Of a stretch of 64,000 bases of DNA, positions 1 through 11,964 are shown piece by piece. The stretch comes from Chrysoporthe austroafricana (Eukaryota > Ascomycota > Sordariomycetes > Diaporthales > Cryphonectriaceae). The stretch covers positions 558,001 to 622,000 of the forward strand of contig JYIP02000010.1 in assembly GCA_001051155.2 (NCBI GenBank), given 5' to 3'. The notes beneath the pieces were generated by a model. That model made no database searches and was not told where the DNA came from. It saw only the letters and a list, made by a program, of their open reading frames with translations. Each line of letters opens with the position of its first letter. The first letter of the stretch is position 1. The position numbers and the translations under genes are program-made.

Positions 1-1069
1 GACGAACCCTAGCCAGAATTCCCGGAGAGGAAGTTCTATGGGTACTGCAAGGGAGTATGATCCGTACTCCCGTGCCAGCGTCTTCTAGACGCTGAACGCC
101 CTTCAAGTTGAATTAGTCATGACCTCTATCCAGCCGCTGACAAATTCAGCCTCCAAGGGCGTATGAGGTGGCGAGGTATTTAGGCCGTGGACTTATGAGA
201 AGCATTCTACCTAGGTCAGCCGAAGGAGAAACAGGCGCAAAAGCAATTTCGGAGTTATGTTAGAGCTGTGGAAGCAGAGCCGTGAACTGGCGGAAGTCTC
301 GGTGAACGACCTAGTGACGGCTGTCGGCAACGAAGCCTTAGCCGAGCTAGTGGGCACAATGCTTCACACCGGATCGACCGTGGTTGCAGTTAAGGTTAAG
401 TCTTCACTAGTACTACATACATCTGTCAGGGTCTGCATCCTTTGCATCCTGTTCATGCCCATTTGTCTGCAGCAGGGTGCCAGAGTCCAGGCAACTTTTG
501 CGTATAGCCGGCACAGATTATTAATACAGCAAACTCGTCACGAACCCACTGTTCCTCGAGCTTGTCCGTTTCACCACAACCTCACCGCACCTCTCTTTTG
601 CATCCTTAGCTGTGTTGGTAGAAACACTTATACAAAGGTGTTCAGCCTAGCGTACTTGTAGGCGAGAATGCCAGGCCGACTCTCTTCGCCAATAATTTGG
701 TCCAAACCCGAATCGACGTTGATGACCCCGTGGTTATTACTTCTGCAACAAATGATCATCCGGGACCTTTCCTGGGTCTGAACTCTGGAGTAGCTCCTAA
801 ATCCGCCAAGTGCCACGCGGCGGCCCTTATCATTCTATAACGGGTCCATACCCGGATGTTCCCTCTAATCCACAAATACCAAGCTCAAATTATCAACATT
901 CCTTTATATTGCAGCTAACATGTTGTTTGTCTCAATGGGTGAAGTTCCGGTGCCAACAAGGCGATCAGTCAAATTCGCAGCATCATGCCACTGCTCAAGC
1001 CTGATGATCCTCATAGTATCGGAAGCGTCCGCGCTCGCCGTTCTTATAAGTGACACGGCTGGCTTCGTA
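1..1069. other. Left-edge stretch without a supported gene
   Basis: No recognisable gene was found. The longest open frame (257-661, plus) begins with a helix-like run of about 50 residues and then turns into low-quality sequence with no known motif. It could be the decayed tail of a gene, but nothing supports a call. Confidence 0.4.
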
Positions 1070-2543
1070 CTATTTCGACGAGGTTGCCACTGCTCTTCCG
1101 GCGTTAGGTAGGATGCAGTCCTGCTGGGTGCGCAAAGACCAACACCACGCGATCAGCTCCCGTGCCCGACTATCGGAACCGCTGCTGTATGCATTGAGTC
1201 TTTGGAACTTATCTTCTATCTCCGGTCTCGAGAGGGTGTTGCCCGGGTCTCCCTTTGGCTCGTCACAGATGCCTTGCACAACTCTATCGCCGGCCAGCTC
1301 AACCTCAACCCTTCCAAGCCACCGCTTCGGGTACGCCGCATCAACCTTAGGATCAAGGACCATGGTGATGCGATCTCTGAACTGCAATATGTCCGGATCC
1401 GTGAGCGCGAACGTCTCAAAGTCCAAAAGGCTCGCGCTTCCCCTCAACGCAATGAGAGAAAGCGTCGATTTCATGCTGAACTTGGCGGCGTGTACCGTCT
1501 TCGGGGGCGAGGCGGCGTCTACGGGACCAAGCACGTCGATAGCGCCCTGGTGCACCCGGGCCACAACTTTCCGAATTTCCGACATGGGGTCCGCAATTCT
1601 GTTCTTTTCGATAGCGTCAAGTAGAGCATCAGCGGCGGGATGGGTATGTCGACAACAGGCATGGAACTTGAAGCTCGTCTCGAGCACAGCCCACCTCTCG
1701 CCCAGGCGATTTGCTAACCGCGCCGCATCCGCGTCGTCCCCTGACAGCCCCTTCAATAGACCAGCGCCACCTTCAACGACGTCGTGGGCACCTTTCAAAC
1801 CATCCCGTGTCATGTACGCACTCAGCAGGCCATTTGCCGCAGCGTGAGCACAATGCAGCTGTTTGCTGTCCCCCGCACCGCTGCGCATGAACTCCCAGAG
1901 CCCGCTGGTCTGAGTCCCCGCCGTGCCCAGAGCGTAAACCATCTGCTCGTAGCTGAAGTTAAGTAGCTTTGCGACGGCCAAAGCAGCCGCCATGGTACCG
2001 ACCGTGGCTGTGGTATGAAAGATGCGATAGTGGGAGCGCCCCAGAGACTCGGCGATACGGATCCCAGCCTCGTAGCCGGCGATACTCGCGAGGAGCATGT
2101 CGGACCCGGACCTGCCCTCATCCTGAGCCGCTGCCAATACGGCAGGGAAGATGACGCTATTACGATCGTTGGGGTAAGCCAGGTGCTCTAGAAAAGGCAA
2201 CGTATCTAGGGGCTTCTCACGTTGCGGGATGCATCACGCTGCTGTTGTGCAAGTCATCTTGCTCCAGCGTGTGGCTTGAGGCAGCGTTCAGCCAGGCGGC
2301 CCAGTAAGGGCTTGACCTGGTCCCGTTGGTGAGAATCTGCGCTGAGCCTTCCTTCGGTCCCATCTGCAGCGCTGTGGTCTGGAAGACGGGGATCGGATGC
2401 GTCCTGGCGGCGGCGAGCGTCGAAGCAAGCCAGTCCAGGAACAAGTCCTCGATCCGAAGCCAAACTTCTTCGGGAACGCTATGGGCCGTGAGGTCTTCTG
2501 AGAGATATCGTAACAGGGCTGCAGTGTTCTCGGAGGTAGCCAT
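1070..2543 (-). CDS. MmgE/PrpD-family protein (2-methylcitrate dehydratase / cis-aconitate decarboxylase superfamily)
   Basis: There are two exons on the minus strand, 2543-2221 and 2156-1070, joined across a 64-bp GT-AG intron (2220-2157) that restores the frame exactly where family members read HPAT followed by VIFPA. The product is 469 residues, normal for the family. The N-terminal exon carries the all-helical MmgE/PrpD part, including the stretch HTLEQDDLHNSSVMHPAT. The second exon carries the helical core (AAQDEGRSGSDMLLA, GYEAGIRIAESLG) and the lid domain, with a conserved FKFHACCRHTHPAADAL stretch. Known members act on methylcitrate, aconitate or iminodisuccinate; the substrate here cannot be told. 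No methylcitrate-cycle neighbour is visible, so a role in secondary metabolism or small-acid detoxification is as likely as propionate use. The start is the first ATG in frame. No disruption is seen. Confidence 0.9.
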
Positions 2544-3859
2544 TGTGAGTATCCTCGTTAATGTGGGCTGTGATAATGAGTTCTAGGTCCAAAAAGGCAT
2601 CTGGACGATGATGTGTATGTGGTGGAAGATGTCCTCAAGATCCTCGGTAATTACCTCTTGGGCCGGCTGTGCGGGGTGAAAACGTTGGCTCATTTCCACT
2701 GTCGATACAGAGCACCATATAGCCTACTTACTTCATCAATTGATGCGATTGGAGCAATGTCAAAAGCTCAAGTGGGTATTCTTAAACATGAACATCGCTT
2801 TGTATACGTGACAAGTCAGATTAAATGTAGCCACTAGACAACATAGTCGTTGGGCGCTGAGGAATGAACGTTTGTAAGAGACAGAGAGAGAAAGAGAAGA
2901 GGATTGCTTGTCTCACATAATGGACACAGATAATTGCATAAGGCATGCCTTGCTGCGGCTCAAGACAGTTCATGCGTTTTTCCATTCTCGGTCATCTGCA
3001 CTAACACCGTCCATATGTTGGTCAACAGAGCTGAGGACCCTCACATTCCGGTGATTCCATGTGGTGGGCTGACGGGCTCGGGGCTGAACTCAGGCGTTGA
3101 GAATTCTTGCTTTGCCTGCCTATCCGCTAATCAAGCGACCCGAGCTGAACTTAAAAGGGTGTGTAGGCTTGCCATCAACACAAGCATGGAGGCGGATTTC
3201 TCAGCCGCCAAATTACTGAGGCTTCCGCCACCCGCCACATGCCTCAATCCCAAAGGGGCGTCTTGCTATTCGTGTATGCCGGCTTACTCCACACTCTACA
3301 CTTCGTGTATATGTAGCACACGCTTTTCTTTGAGGCTCTGGGGTAATCAGGAAAGATGCGTCTGATGGCGACGCCCAAAGACGGGCGGATTTTCAGCAGA
3401 GACGCACATCATGACTAGACACGCCATTCACCTCTTAGGGTAGGAAGGATAGTGGGGGCTGAATGTGCCGGAGGTATGTAGTGACACCGTGATTGGCCGC
3501 GGCTTCTGCTGGGCGTCAAGCTGTCAGCGCGGAGAGTCGTGGTGTGTTACATTTCAGAGGCATGTCAGCAGCGCACGGCCAATGGCATAGAAGACAAGGA
3601 GTTAGCGCTGCATCTTCAGAGCCTTCTTCGGGAATGGGGTGGACAGACCCTGATATCGGAAGCGAAACGTGGAACCAAGGTACGCTATCGTACTTATAAT
3701 AAGGTGCACAGTCAAGTCAATCGACTTGATCACTACAGTCCTCTTCGTCCAAGAACGTCACTATCTCGACCTTCTTTATCGCTTCTAAAGGAAGGCTGTT
3801 GAACTGCAGAACGACTCGCCAGATCCCGAGTTAGATCCCGAGTGAAATGATATTCCACG
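2544..3859. other. Intergenic, no supported gene
   Basis: Only short frames on both strands, none with a recognisable motif or a convincing intron structure. It contains the presumed promoters of the minus-strand MmgE/PrpD gene and the plus-strand membrane-protein gene. Confidence 0.5.
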
Positions 3860-5546
3860 ATGGCGCCGCATCATGAATCATGGTTTCGGTATCCTCTCGA
3901 GCGTCCGTATCCATTCCGCTGGTTCTCGCCGCTATTTACTGGGACGGCAATAGTGGCATTGATTCTCTTTACATTTATCAACATCGCGGCGGATGGATAC
4001 ACTCAAAAAGTCATCTACACCACGAACCCGAACTCGACTCTGACTGAGCATCACTGGTACATGGACGCACCCTGGTCATGGATCAGCACCGCCCAGTTCT
4101 CCTGCCAGTCTCCGGGCATCTCCATAGGCAGCCCTTACTACACATCCAATCAGGAAACGGCCAGTTATACTGTAACCAGCATGAATACCACCCTGGCACC
4201 AGATGAGGCCGCTGTTTATGCTGGTCTTACTGCTCAGTCCCTAGGCATCACAACCTATATGAACAACACACTGCGTAACTGCTGGATGGGCGATATGCAA
4301 GTCATCTTCACCTCTGCACAAGAACCAAGCTCTGCCACACTGCAAATCCAGGTCAGCCTCTAGATGAATAACACCAGGCTTGGAAGAGTGGGCTGACATG
4401 TTATAGACTGGGCCAGTTTATTGCTATATCGAGACGAACAAGCGCATAAATATCACTGTACAACAATCGTTTAGTGGGACCGAATTTCTATTCGAGCAGC
4501 GTTCCAGTTTAAGCCAGTACTTAGTATACAACTTCATGTCAGTCCGTCCGATGCATTAATTGGGCTATCCATGCCGGGACATCGTGGCTAACGATACTAT
4601 ACGGGCATAGGAAGGAAAGTTATACTGTTCTGATCGATACGATTCAAGGCATGAACAGCACGTCTGGATACACGGGAACCACCCTAGGTTCGTTCAACTC
4701 AAGATTTCTGTACCAACCTAAAAATGAGATTCATCGTCTAACACATCACCCATGACAGCACTACAAACCTCGGGCACCGCAGACATCACGTCGGACGATT
4801 TCTTTTCCGTCTCAATCTTGAGTCCGGGTGCGAGCGCAAGCCTTGTCTCGTCACCTGACAATTCTACAGACGGGTCCTTCCCACTAGCGCAAGGCGAGCC
4901 ACGAGACTTGTCGAGACTCCTCGATGCCTTCGCGAAGTCCTATTATTCGACCGTTTTGTGGGATTTGGCCTTTGATAGCAGCAACGCATTCGCGAATGAG
5001 ACCGCAACAAAATACCTACAGAATACTATCAACGACGCCAGTGCAAATGACACCATCAGCGACCTCTCCATACTAGGCTCTTCAGACTTGCAAGGCACTC
5101 CGGCGCAGTTCAGCGTCCAGTATATTTGCTCCGTACCGCGCAAGAAGGATACAGGATCCTTGATCATATCCGTCATGGTGTCCAATATCGTGCTAATCTC
5201 CGCATTCTGGAAAATATTCGACTGGATTGCACGAAGATACCTCAGATCACGGGACCCGAACTGGAATGTCTGTCCCGGCTGTCTCGAGCGTATTAGCCGC
5301 GGTACCTCTGGGAACAGCCCGAAAATGCGAGTGTGGCAATTGGACCAGGATCCGCTTTGCCAGAATGCAGACTCAGACCAGGAGACATTGTATAGTAAAG
5401 TAAAAAGCCCACTTCCATACTGGGGCAAGGCTGGCAAAACACATTCGGTGAAGACGAGGGACTCGCAGAGCACAATCAGAAGTCTTGATGAGAAAAGTAT
5501 GAGGACAGGGAAGATCGCAGCAGGAGAGTACCTTGCCCTCTCGTGA
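3860..5546 (+). CDS. Fungal glycosylated membrane protein of unknown function
   Basis: I model four exons: 3860-4351, 4407-4537, 4611-4687 and 4759-5546. The introns are 55, 73 and 71 bp, each with GT-AG ends and the later two with CTAAC-like branch sites. The spliced product is 495 residues. Residues about 23-45 form a membrane segment or uncleaved signal anchor. A long N-glycosylation-rich ectodomain follows, and a second membrane helix lies near residue 370 after the phrase QYICSVPRKKDTGS. The short cytoplasmic tail contains a CPGC pair. The plan of an anchor, a large Asn/Ser/Thr-rich outside part, then a YICSVPRxK-preceded helix is shared by many uncharacterised Pezizomycotina plasma-membrane proteins; no biochemical role is known to me. 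The middle exons are inferred from frame continuity and are less certain than the first and last. Confidence 0.75.
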
Positions 5547-5734
5547 GACACATGATAGGGTATGATAAATGTTGAGATAGACGATTCCACTAGCATGAAG
5601 CTTTGGAATGGCTTGTTTGCACTAAAGAGAATACGAGTCTGAAACGCCTGAGGAGATGTGATAAAACTTGCAGAATTTTCCTAGAAAACGCCAGCAACCT
5701 CTAGTTTCTATACACCAACCAATACCTTGACGGT

Positions 5735-5766
<32 letters not shown>

Positions 5767-5792
5767 GCACGTGTATATATACATATATATAC
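5735..5792. repeat. (AC)n then (AT)n microsatellite
   Basis: A run of AC dinucleotides from 5735 passes through GCACGCAC into alternating TA/TATATAC up to about 5792. It lies exactly where the KR reading frame of the adjacent PKS relic gives out, so it probably expanded inside the dead gene. Confidence 0.9.
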
Positions 5793-5799
5793 ATCAAAT

Positions 5800-6690
5800 C
5801 ACATTGCTGAATAAAATATGGGCACCAAATGCCTGAGCCTCTTTTGAGAGCCCTTCAACTGCTGATGTCATCTTAGCTCTTCTTGACAGCAGCACAACAT
5901 TAACTGCTCCATGTTGGATCATTCACTTTGCCATGCTGCGCCCCCAGCCACCAGTACCACCCACAATGATGTAAGTGGCATCGACTCTGAGGATCTTGCT
6001 GCGTTTTGGATCATGACGGGGCGGTGCCATGACCATCTCGTCGTCGTTGGGTACACGCACAAATTTCGAGCCACCCTCGCCTCTCAAAAGCTCATTGAAG
6101 GCTTTATCCGCTTGATAGAAAGGCACGGTGACGGCACTAGTGACCGGCCTGATTTTGCCCTGCTGTAGCAGAGTCGCTACCTTAGCAACAACTCGAGCAA
6201 GGACCTGTGGCCTTTGAGGCATTCTGCGGCGTCTTGAGGCTATCCAGGACGGAAGATGGGCGTATGTGTTGGACCTTTTGCTGATTGTAGCAGCCGTTGT
6301 CCTCGCGTTTCGGAAGCCTTAGCTCCTGGATTTGTACCAGGCAACCAAAATCAGACATGCAAGACTTCCACAGCCTTCCTAGGCCGGACTGTCCATGTCG
6401 CCGTGCCTGATCCCATGAGGCACTAACACATGTTCCGGGGCGATGGCCCTTGAATATTGACTAATGGTAGTGGCTTTCTCATCCAGTGTCTCAGCAAAGA
6501 CATAAAGGGCCACCCCGGCCGAGAGTGCGAGGCAAATTGCGGCCTGTGCGACAGGTTCTGAGCCGCAGGTGATGAGCACTTTCTGACCTGACTCCAATCG
6601 AATTTGATCCATGAGACAGCAGTAGGCCTTGCAGTACGCCAAAGGTAGAGCGGCTGCCTGTTCGAATCACAACGCCGAAGATGACATGGC
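5800..6690 (-). pseudogene. Highly reducing polyketide synthase relic (ER and KR domain fragments)
   Basis: Read on the minus strand, pieces of an enoylreductase come first. A 6642-6379 segment contains AYCKAYCCLMDQIRLESGQKV and AAICLALSAGV. A short shifted segment near 6350-6230 reads LWKSCMSDFGCLVQIQ and then LPKREDNG, and 6222-5990 holds the end of the ER. The ketoreductase start follows: VDATYIIVGGTGGWGRSMAK, one stop (TGA where Trp is usual) at about 5922, then MIQHGAVNVVLLSRRAKM continuing to about 5800. Order, spacing and motifs match the ER-KR junction of fungal type I HR-PKSs. There is no KS, AT, DH or ACP, there are several frameshifts, and the nucleotide-binding middle of the ER is shortened. 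Fragment identity is secure from the KR glycine motif; the product is unknowable. It ends head-to-head with the dead ABC exporter. Confidence 0.88.
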
Positions 6691-6734
6691 CCCTGAAGAG
6701 AGTGAAATGACCATCCCAGGACAACTCAGTTGGA

Positions 6735-8200
6735 GCTCTTACTGGTCAACTATCGACGGACCCGACACAATGACAGGAGCTCGTCGGCATCCACATGGCC
6801 TCCATCATCACATCATCGATCAATCTTGTGGGATGTGTTGCTTCAGCGTTTACATTCGGATGGAAGCTCACCCTCGTGGCACTCTTGATCACCCTACCCG
6901 TCGTAATAGCATCCATGATATATCGGATGCAGTACGAAATGGATCTCGACCAGATAAACAACGCAATCTTTGCCGAGAGTACCCTATTCGCCTGCGAGAG
7001 TATCACATCGATTCGCACGGTGGTTAGCCTCACTCTAGAGGACAATATTTGTCAGAGATATGAGAAGATGCTGTTTGAACACACCAGAAAGGCGTTCCAC
7101 AGGGCAAGTCTGTCGGTGATGTTGTTCTCACTGAGTGAGAGTATCACGCTGCTTTTCACGGCCTTTGTGCTCTGGTACGGTGGTCAGTTACTTGTTAACC
7201 ACGAGTACTCTCCATTTCAACACATGATTGTTTACATCGCTGTGCTACAAGGAGGTATAAGCACAGGCCAATGGCTTAGTCTGAGCCCGAACATTTCCAG
7301 TGCGACCAGGGCGGCCGATCGCATCTTGAGCGCCAGAGAAGATGACGGGGACGTGGTTTTTGACGGCGGTCAGAGGTCGGCTGTGGAACAAGTTGAGAAG
7401 GCCGACGTTGCAATCGAGTTCCGAGACGCCAGCTTTCAATATCCTACGCGCTCTTCACAAATATTCAGGGGCCTCAACTTGAAAATCAACAAAGGAAGTT
7501 TTGTTGCGATCGTCGGACCATCGGGTTCGGGCAAATTGACCATGATATCGCTCATTCAAAGATTCTGTGCACCGCAGCAGGGCGAGATCCTGCTAGATGG
7601 TATTGACGTCGCCAGCATGGGTCTGGAAAGTTATCGGCGAGGCATCTCGCTAGTACATCAAGAACCCACCCTGTTCAGCGGAAGCATCCGTGAGAACATC
7701 ACTCTGGGCGTGCACCATTTGAACAATGACCATGGCGAAAATGAGGGCCTCCTAACCGATGCAGACGTTCACCAAGCAGCTCATGACGCCGACATACACG
7801 ACTTCATCGTCTCTCTTCCCGAGGGGTATGACACCGCCATGGAGTCGGTGGCCTTGCGTTGTCTGGCGGACAGAAACAGCGCATTTCTCTCGCACGTGCG
7901 TTAATCCGCTAAACCGGCTTGCTACTGCTCGACGAGGCGACGAGCAGTCTCGACAGCGAGGCCGAGGCGCGTGTGCAGGCGGCGCTGGCCGCCACGAAGG
8001 GCAGTCGAACCATAGTTGTTGTGGCGCATCGACTGGCCACTGTGCAGGACGCGGATACGATCTTTGTTCTCGGCGATAGAGGAGATGTTGTCGGACGGGG
8101 CACTCACGCCACCCTGAGCGCCAGGAAGGGAGTCTACTACAACATGGTAGGTGTCGCGCTCCTACTTATGCGTTTATTCACGCCCAGATACTCCACCTAA
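6735..8200 (+). pseudogene. ABC-B (MDR/leptomycin-type) exporter, C-terminal half, disabled
   Basis: This is the second half (TMD2-NBD2) of a full-length ABC-B transporter. A stop falls near 6762, just after LSTDPTQ. The membrane helices run from ITSSINLVGCVASAFTFGWK (about 6800) onward. The nucleotide-binding domain begins near 7400 with the YPTRSSQIFRGLNLKINKG stretch. Walker A at 7515-7541 reads GPSGSGKLT, with Leu where Ser/Thr is needed. The Q-loop region HQEPTLFSGSIRENI is intact. A one-base loss near 7845 moves the signature LSGGQKQR (7859-7882) into another frame, and a TAA at 7910-7912 cuts the line before Walker B LLLLDEATSSLDSE (about 7919). The D-loop and H-loop (VVAHRLATVQDAD) follow. 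TMD1 and NBD1 are absent. Three independent lesions make this a pseudogene. Such exporters commonly serve polyketide clusters, which fits the adjoining PKS relic. Confidence 0.9.
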
Positions 8201-8776
8201 GGGAGTTCGATGTCACCTCCTCTCCACCTCACCCGTCTGATACTGACCGTGATGGACAGTGCTAAGTGCAAACAATGGTCTAGGACTAGTACGGAGTGGG
8301 GCGGTCTCATTTCCGAGTTGCAGAAGCTCTGGGGAAGTGGACCAGCACAACCACTCCACCTCATGCCGGTGTTTAAATCGCTGTCTCACTTCTGGTGTCC
8401 GTCGTATACCGTAATGGTCAGATGGGATAGGCTGTATTCTGGGCAGACGGTTGCATCGAGCATTTTCTGCCTAGTCATAATGTCCGTGGTAGTCTACTCT
8501 CGACAGCCTGAGATTTATCACCGGGCCTAGTCTCGGCCGAGCGCACAGGACTACGTAAAGCCTGTCTTCTTTTCCACATGTTATCATCCCGGCCCGATTT
8601 CATTGCGGGGAACTGCATAATTCCACGGCGGTGAAATCCTGTCCTGGAATTATTGTACCGACTTTTTTGCCCCCATCAGGTTGTCAGGAACTCAGCGGTG
8701 CGATCACCGCCTCGGAGAAGGCGGCATTGCGCGATGGGTTGGGGGAGACTGACGGGGTAACATGGACAGACGTGGA
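8201..8776. other. Intergenic, no supported gene
   Basis: Holds the tail of the ABC relic and the upstream region of the carboxylesterase gene. The frame at 8210-8530 has no family resemblance. Confidence 0.5.
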
Positions 8777-8786
8777 TATATAAATA
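8777..8786 (+). promoter_or_regulatory. TATA-box-like element before the carboxylesterase gene
   Basis: The sequence TATATAAATA lies 87 bp upstream of the chosen ATG at 8873, a normal distance for a fungal core promoter with a short leader. Confidence 0.55.
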
Positions 8787-8872
8787 AGAGGTGAGGCGTG
8801 GGCGCGGCCTTGCTTAGGAGGCACGATGAGCTGGCTGCAGTCGACGTTTCCACGCGACGACGACCTCCAACC

Positions 8873-10825
8873 ATGGCCATCTCACGTCTTGGTGGTGCTG
8901 CCATCGCGGCCCTTGCCCTCGTCCCTCATGCTGCCTCCTCGACGGCGTCCACCAGTGACAACCCCATTGTCCGCACTAGCTATGGCCACATCATGGGTGG
9001 CACGTCCGAGTTCCGCGAGGGCGTCTCGACGTTCAAGGGAATTCCATACGCGGAGCCTCCCGTGGGCGACCTGCGATGGCGGCCGCCTGTCAAGCCCGCA
9101 CCCTGGGGCACGGACGTCCTGAACGCGACATTTTTCCGGAGCCAGTGTATCCAGACATTCTCCAACATCAACCAGAGCATCTGGACGAACATGTACCTGC
9201 CCGTTAGCGAAGACTGCCTGTACCTGAACGTCTGGACTTCCAACTTGGACTCGACCGCAAAGCAGCCCGTGTTCCTCTGGATGCATGGTGGGCGCTTCTG
9301 GGATGGCTCTGGCGAGGTCATCACCTTCGACGGCTCAGGGCTTGCTGCTGAGGGTATCGTCGTGGTTACGATCAACGACCGGTTGGGCAAGTTCTGGTCC
9401 TTGAAGTCCTGAAGTTGAGGTTCTGGCGATTAACATCCGCACAGGACCCCTTGGCTACCTCGCTCATCCTGAATTGGCCGCTGAGTCCCCACACAATGTG
9501 AGCGGCAATTACGGCGTTATGGACATGATTGCCTCCCTTGAGTGGGTTCGGGATGAAATCCAATACTTCGGCGGTGATCCTGAGAAGATCACGGTCGGCG
9601 GACAGTCCTCAGGTTCGTCCTGTGCGCTAGACATGCTGTACAGCCCTCTGGCCTCGGGAATGATCGCAGGTGCAATTCCTGAGAGCGGTGCTCGCTCGCC
9701 CCTCGATCCCCTGACCGGCTCTCTTGCAACGTCATACCGCACCATGGATAGAGCCCTCGTCCAGGGCCAGGAGTATATCGCGCAGTTCAACGCTTCCACG
9801 ATTGAAGAAGCGCGCAACATCAGCGTGGCTGACCTCCTGTCAGGGGATGGCGAGTACTATCTTGAGGATGACACAATTTTCGCGGATACAGTATGGTACA
9901 ACCAGAGCAGCGCCATGATGGAACCGCCGTTGTTCCGACCGGTTCTCGATGGATACGTGCTGCAGTACACGTACGAAGGTCCGTAATGATCAACCGGATG
10001 GCCCCTCGCCAACGGATGAGACTGACACTGATTTCTTCAGACAATCTCAAGTATAACGGGCACGCAGACGTTCCTGTCATGACAGGGAACAATGCTGATG
10101 AGTCTGGCTCCTCGCCAGATCCTGGTCTCACTGTTGCGAGCTATAAGCAGTTCTTCGACCAGTTCTTCTCAAATACCAACCTGACATCGAGCTTCTACGA
10201 GCTTTGGCCCGGCGATACCGACAGTCAAGCGAACAACAACAGCAATGATTTCTTCCGGGTCGTCGGACGTGTGTCAACTTGGTAGGTTGACGTCGACTTT
10301 CCCAAATCCGGATACAGTTCCCGACGGGCTGCAGATCCAAGCTAACCGCAGGCTTCACACAGGCAATGGGGCCAAGACTTCTATGCAGGCATCGCCAACG
10401 ACTCGAGTGTCCAGAATTATGCCAGCGAGAACAGCACAACTGGTGCCAATGTCTACACCTACTACTTCACCCACTCGCCCCCGATCACCTCGTCCCTGGT
10501 GGCGCCCAACGATGGGGGAGCCTATCACGGTGCTGAGCAGCTTTACGTATTCAACAACATCCCATACAACTACCCTGATGCCGGATGGACATCGGCCGAC
10601 TACACCGTTCAGGCGCAGATGGTCCAGTACTGGGTGAACTTCATCAAGTACGGGAACCCCAACGGCAACGGCAGCAGCAGCGGCAACTTGACGTACTGGC
10701 CCGCGAGTGGCGACGACGAGACAACTATGTGGCTGGGTGACTCGTGGGGCGCAGGATCCATTGCCTCGGCTGCCAAGAAGCAGTTTGTCATCGACTGGTT
10801 CGAGGCCACCGGCTACCACTACTAG
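8873..10825 (+). CDS. Secreted type-B carboxylesterase / lipase
   Basis: Four exons: 8873-9386, 9445-9978, 10041-10281 and 10363-10825, coding 583 residues. The first intron (9387-9444) uses GC-AG with a strong G|GCAAGT donor; the other two are GT-AG (62 and 81 bp). A signal peptide occupies about residues 1-22. The alpha/beta-hydrolase features are in order: KGIPYAEPPVGDLRW, SEDCLYLNVW, a modified oxyanion loop HGGRFWDGS (Arg where Gly is usual), the nucleophile elbow GGQSSGS with Ser226, an acid region NNADESGS and the catalytic-His motif GAYHGAEQ. Many NxS/T sites fit secretion. The enzyme would hydrolyse ester bonds of an unknown substrate outside the cell. Intron 3 was placed so that the exon reads RVSTWQWGQDF, which matches related esterases. 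No lesion is seen, so the gene appears functional despite lying next to decayed genes. Confidence 0.92.
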
Positions 10826-11804
10826 ACGAAGAAGTATACTGTGGCGGAGAGGCCCTGCAATGTACATACTTTGATCTTCAAGTTGATACCTAGGAATGGG
10901 AATCAGCACTGTACAAGCACAAGGCTCGCGACGCGGCACAAAGGTACCCCTGGCCCCCAAGCTCACTGTCGCGGGGGTTTGAGCCACGGATTCTCAATCC
11001 TTCGCGGCTTTGCCTGGGTCCTCAGTCTCTAGGCAGCGTCCTAAGCTATCTCGATGTGCTGTCCAACACCGTATAGCCGGCCACTGGCATGGTTTGATCG
11101 AGCGCCAAGACAGGTGGCCACGTCCGCGCTTCCTGAGCAGCCTCGTATTGCAAGTCTAGATTGGCGTAACTCTCAGAAGCGCAGCACCGCGATGCTCCCG
11201 TAGCTTCGAAGGAAGAATTCAAGCTCGAGCAACTGCGTCCCGTCAACATTGGATTGCTTATATGAACAGCATGTTCGCACGACGGCGGCGGTGAACCTGC
11301 CAAGTTGGCTCCTGAACGCCTTGGACCTAATTTCGGCTCCGCGGCAGCGGATATATTACTGTAGTATGGGATAGATGGTGAACCCCCCTTTCCAATGCAA
11401 CGAATGAGCCCTGGGGCCATCCGTGGCGATCACCCCGTATTGCCGGGGCTGAGCAGTGGGGAGGCCCACAAACAAACGGCGCCATGAGTAACGGTAACTC
11501 CGTTAAACCTTATCCCAATTAACCATGCGGGAGGAATCAAGCTTCATTTTAGGGGCTCACTGGGGCTGCAAGATGGTCAATGGCATTTCGATACCTTGAT
11601 AGGTGCGCATAGTGGCATGTGTATCGAGTCCTTACCGCCGGCAGTGCTCGCTGCGCCGCTTAGGCGACAACTCGTATTTCGAAGATCGAGAAAGATCGTC
11701 GCTGTGTCACGAAGACTGTGCAATGCAGCCGTGCTTGGCCGCAGAGGTTTAGGGGCGCTCAGCGAAGAGGAGAAGTCGTACCCTATGAGAATGGCATTGA
11801 ATAG
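10826..11804. other. Intergenic, no supported gene
   Basis: This is the 3' flank of the esterase and the upstream region of the PhiA-like gene. The frame at 11046-11420 (minus) has no recognisable features. Confidence 0.5.
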
Positions 11805-11812
11805 TATAAATA
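11805..11812 (+). promoter_or_regulatory. TATA box of the PhiA-like gene
   Basis: TATAAATA lies 153 bp before the ATG at 11965. The region between is C/T-rich with CAACC-type runs, typical of leaders of strongly expressed fungal secreted-protein genes. Confidence 0.6.
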
Positions 11813-11964
11813 GGCTTGTCTGCTGTTGATATCTCGTGTGTCTGTCAGCCTCACCAAGCAACACTCAGTCTTCTCTACACGATACGATAAGCACTTGCCA
11901 GCACTCGCTCCTCGACGCCACAACGACTTCCGTCTACCATCATCAACCAACGAAATCACCGAAA

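Noticed and set aside
2157..2220. Treating the MmgE/PrpD region as two genes or a broken gene
   Set aside because: The gap has a GT donor and AG acceptor that restore the conserved HPAT-VIFPA junction in frame, so it is a normal intron.
6640..6680. Phrase ggtagagc ... gttcgaatc resembling tRNA arms
   Set aside because: The two halves are only about 20 bp apart, too close for a tRNA; it lies at the edge of the PKS relic.
7843..7875. Intron to rescue the ABC exporter's frame at the signature motif
   Set aside because: The only GT...AG pair spans about 30 bp and would delete LSGGQ; the TAA at 7910 would remain anyway.
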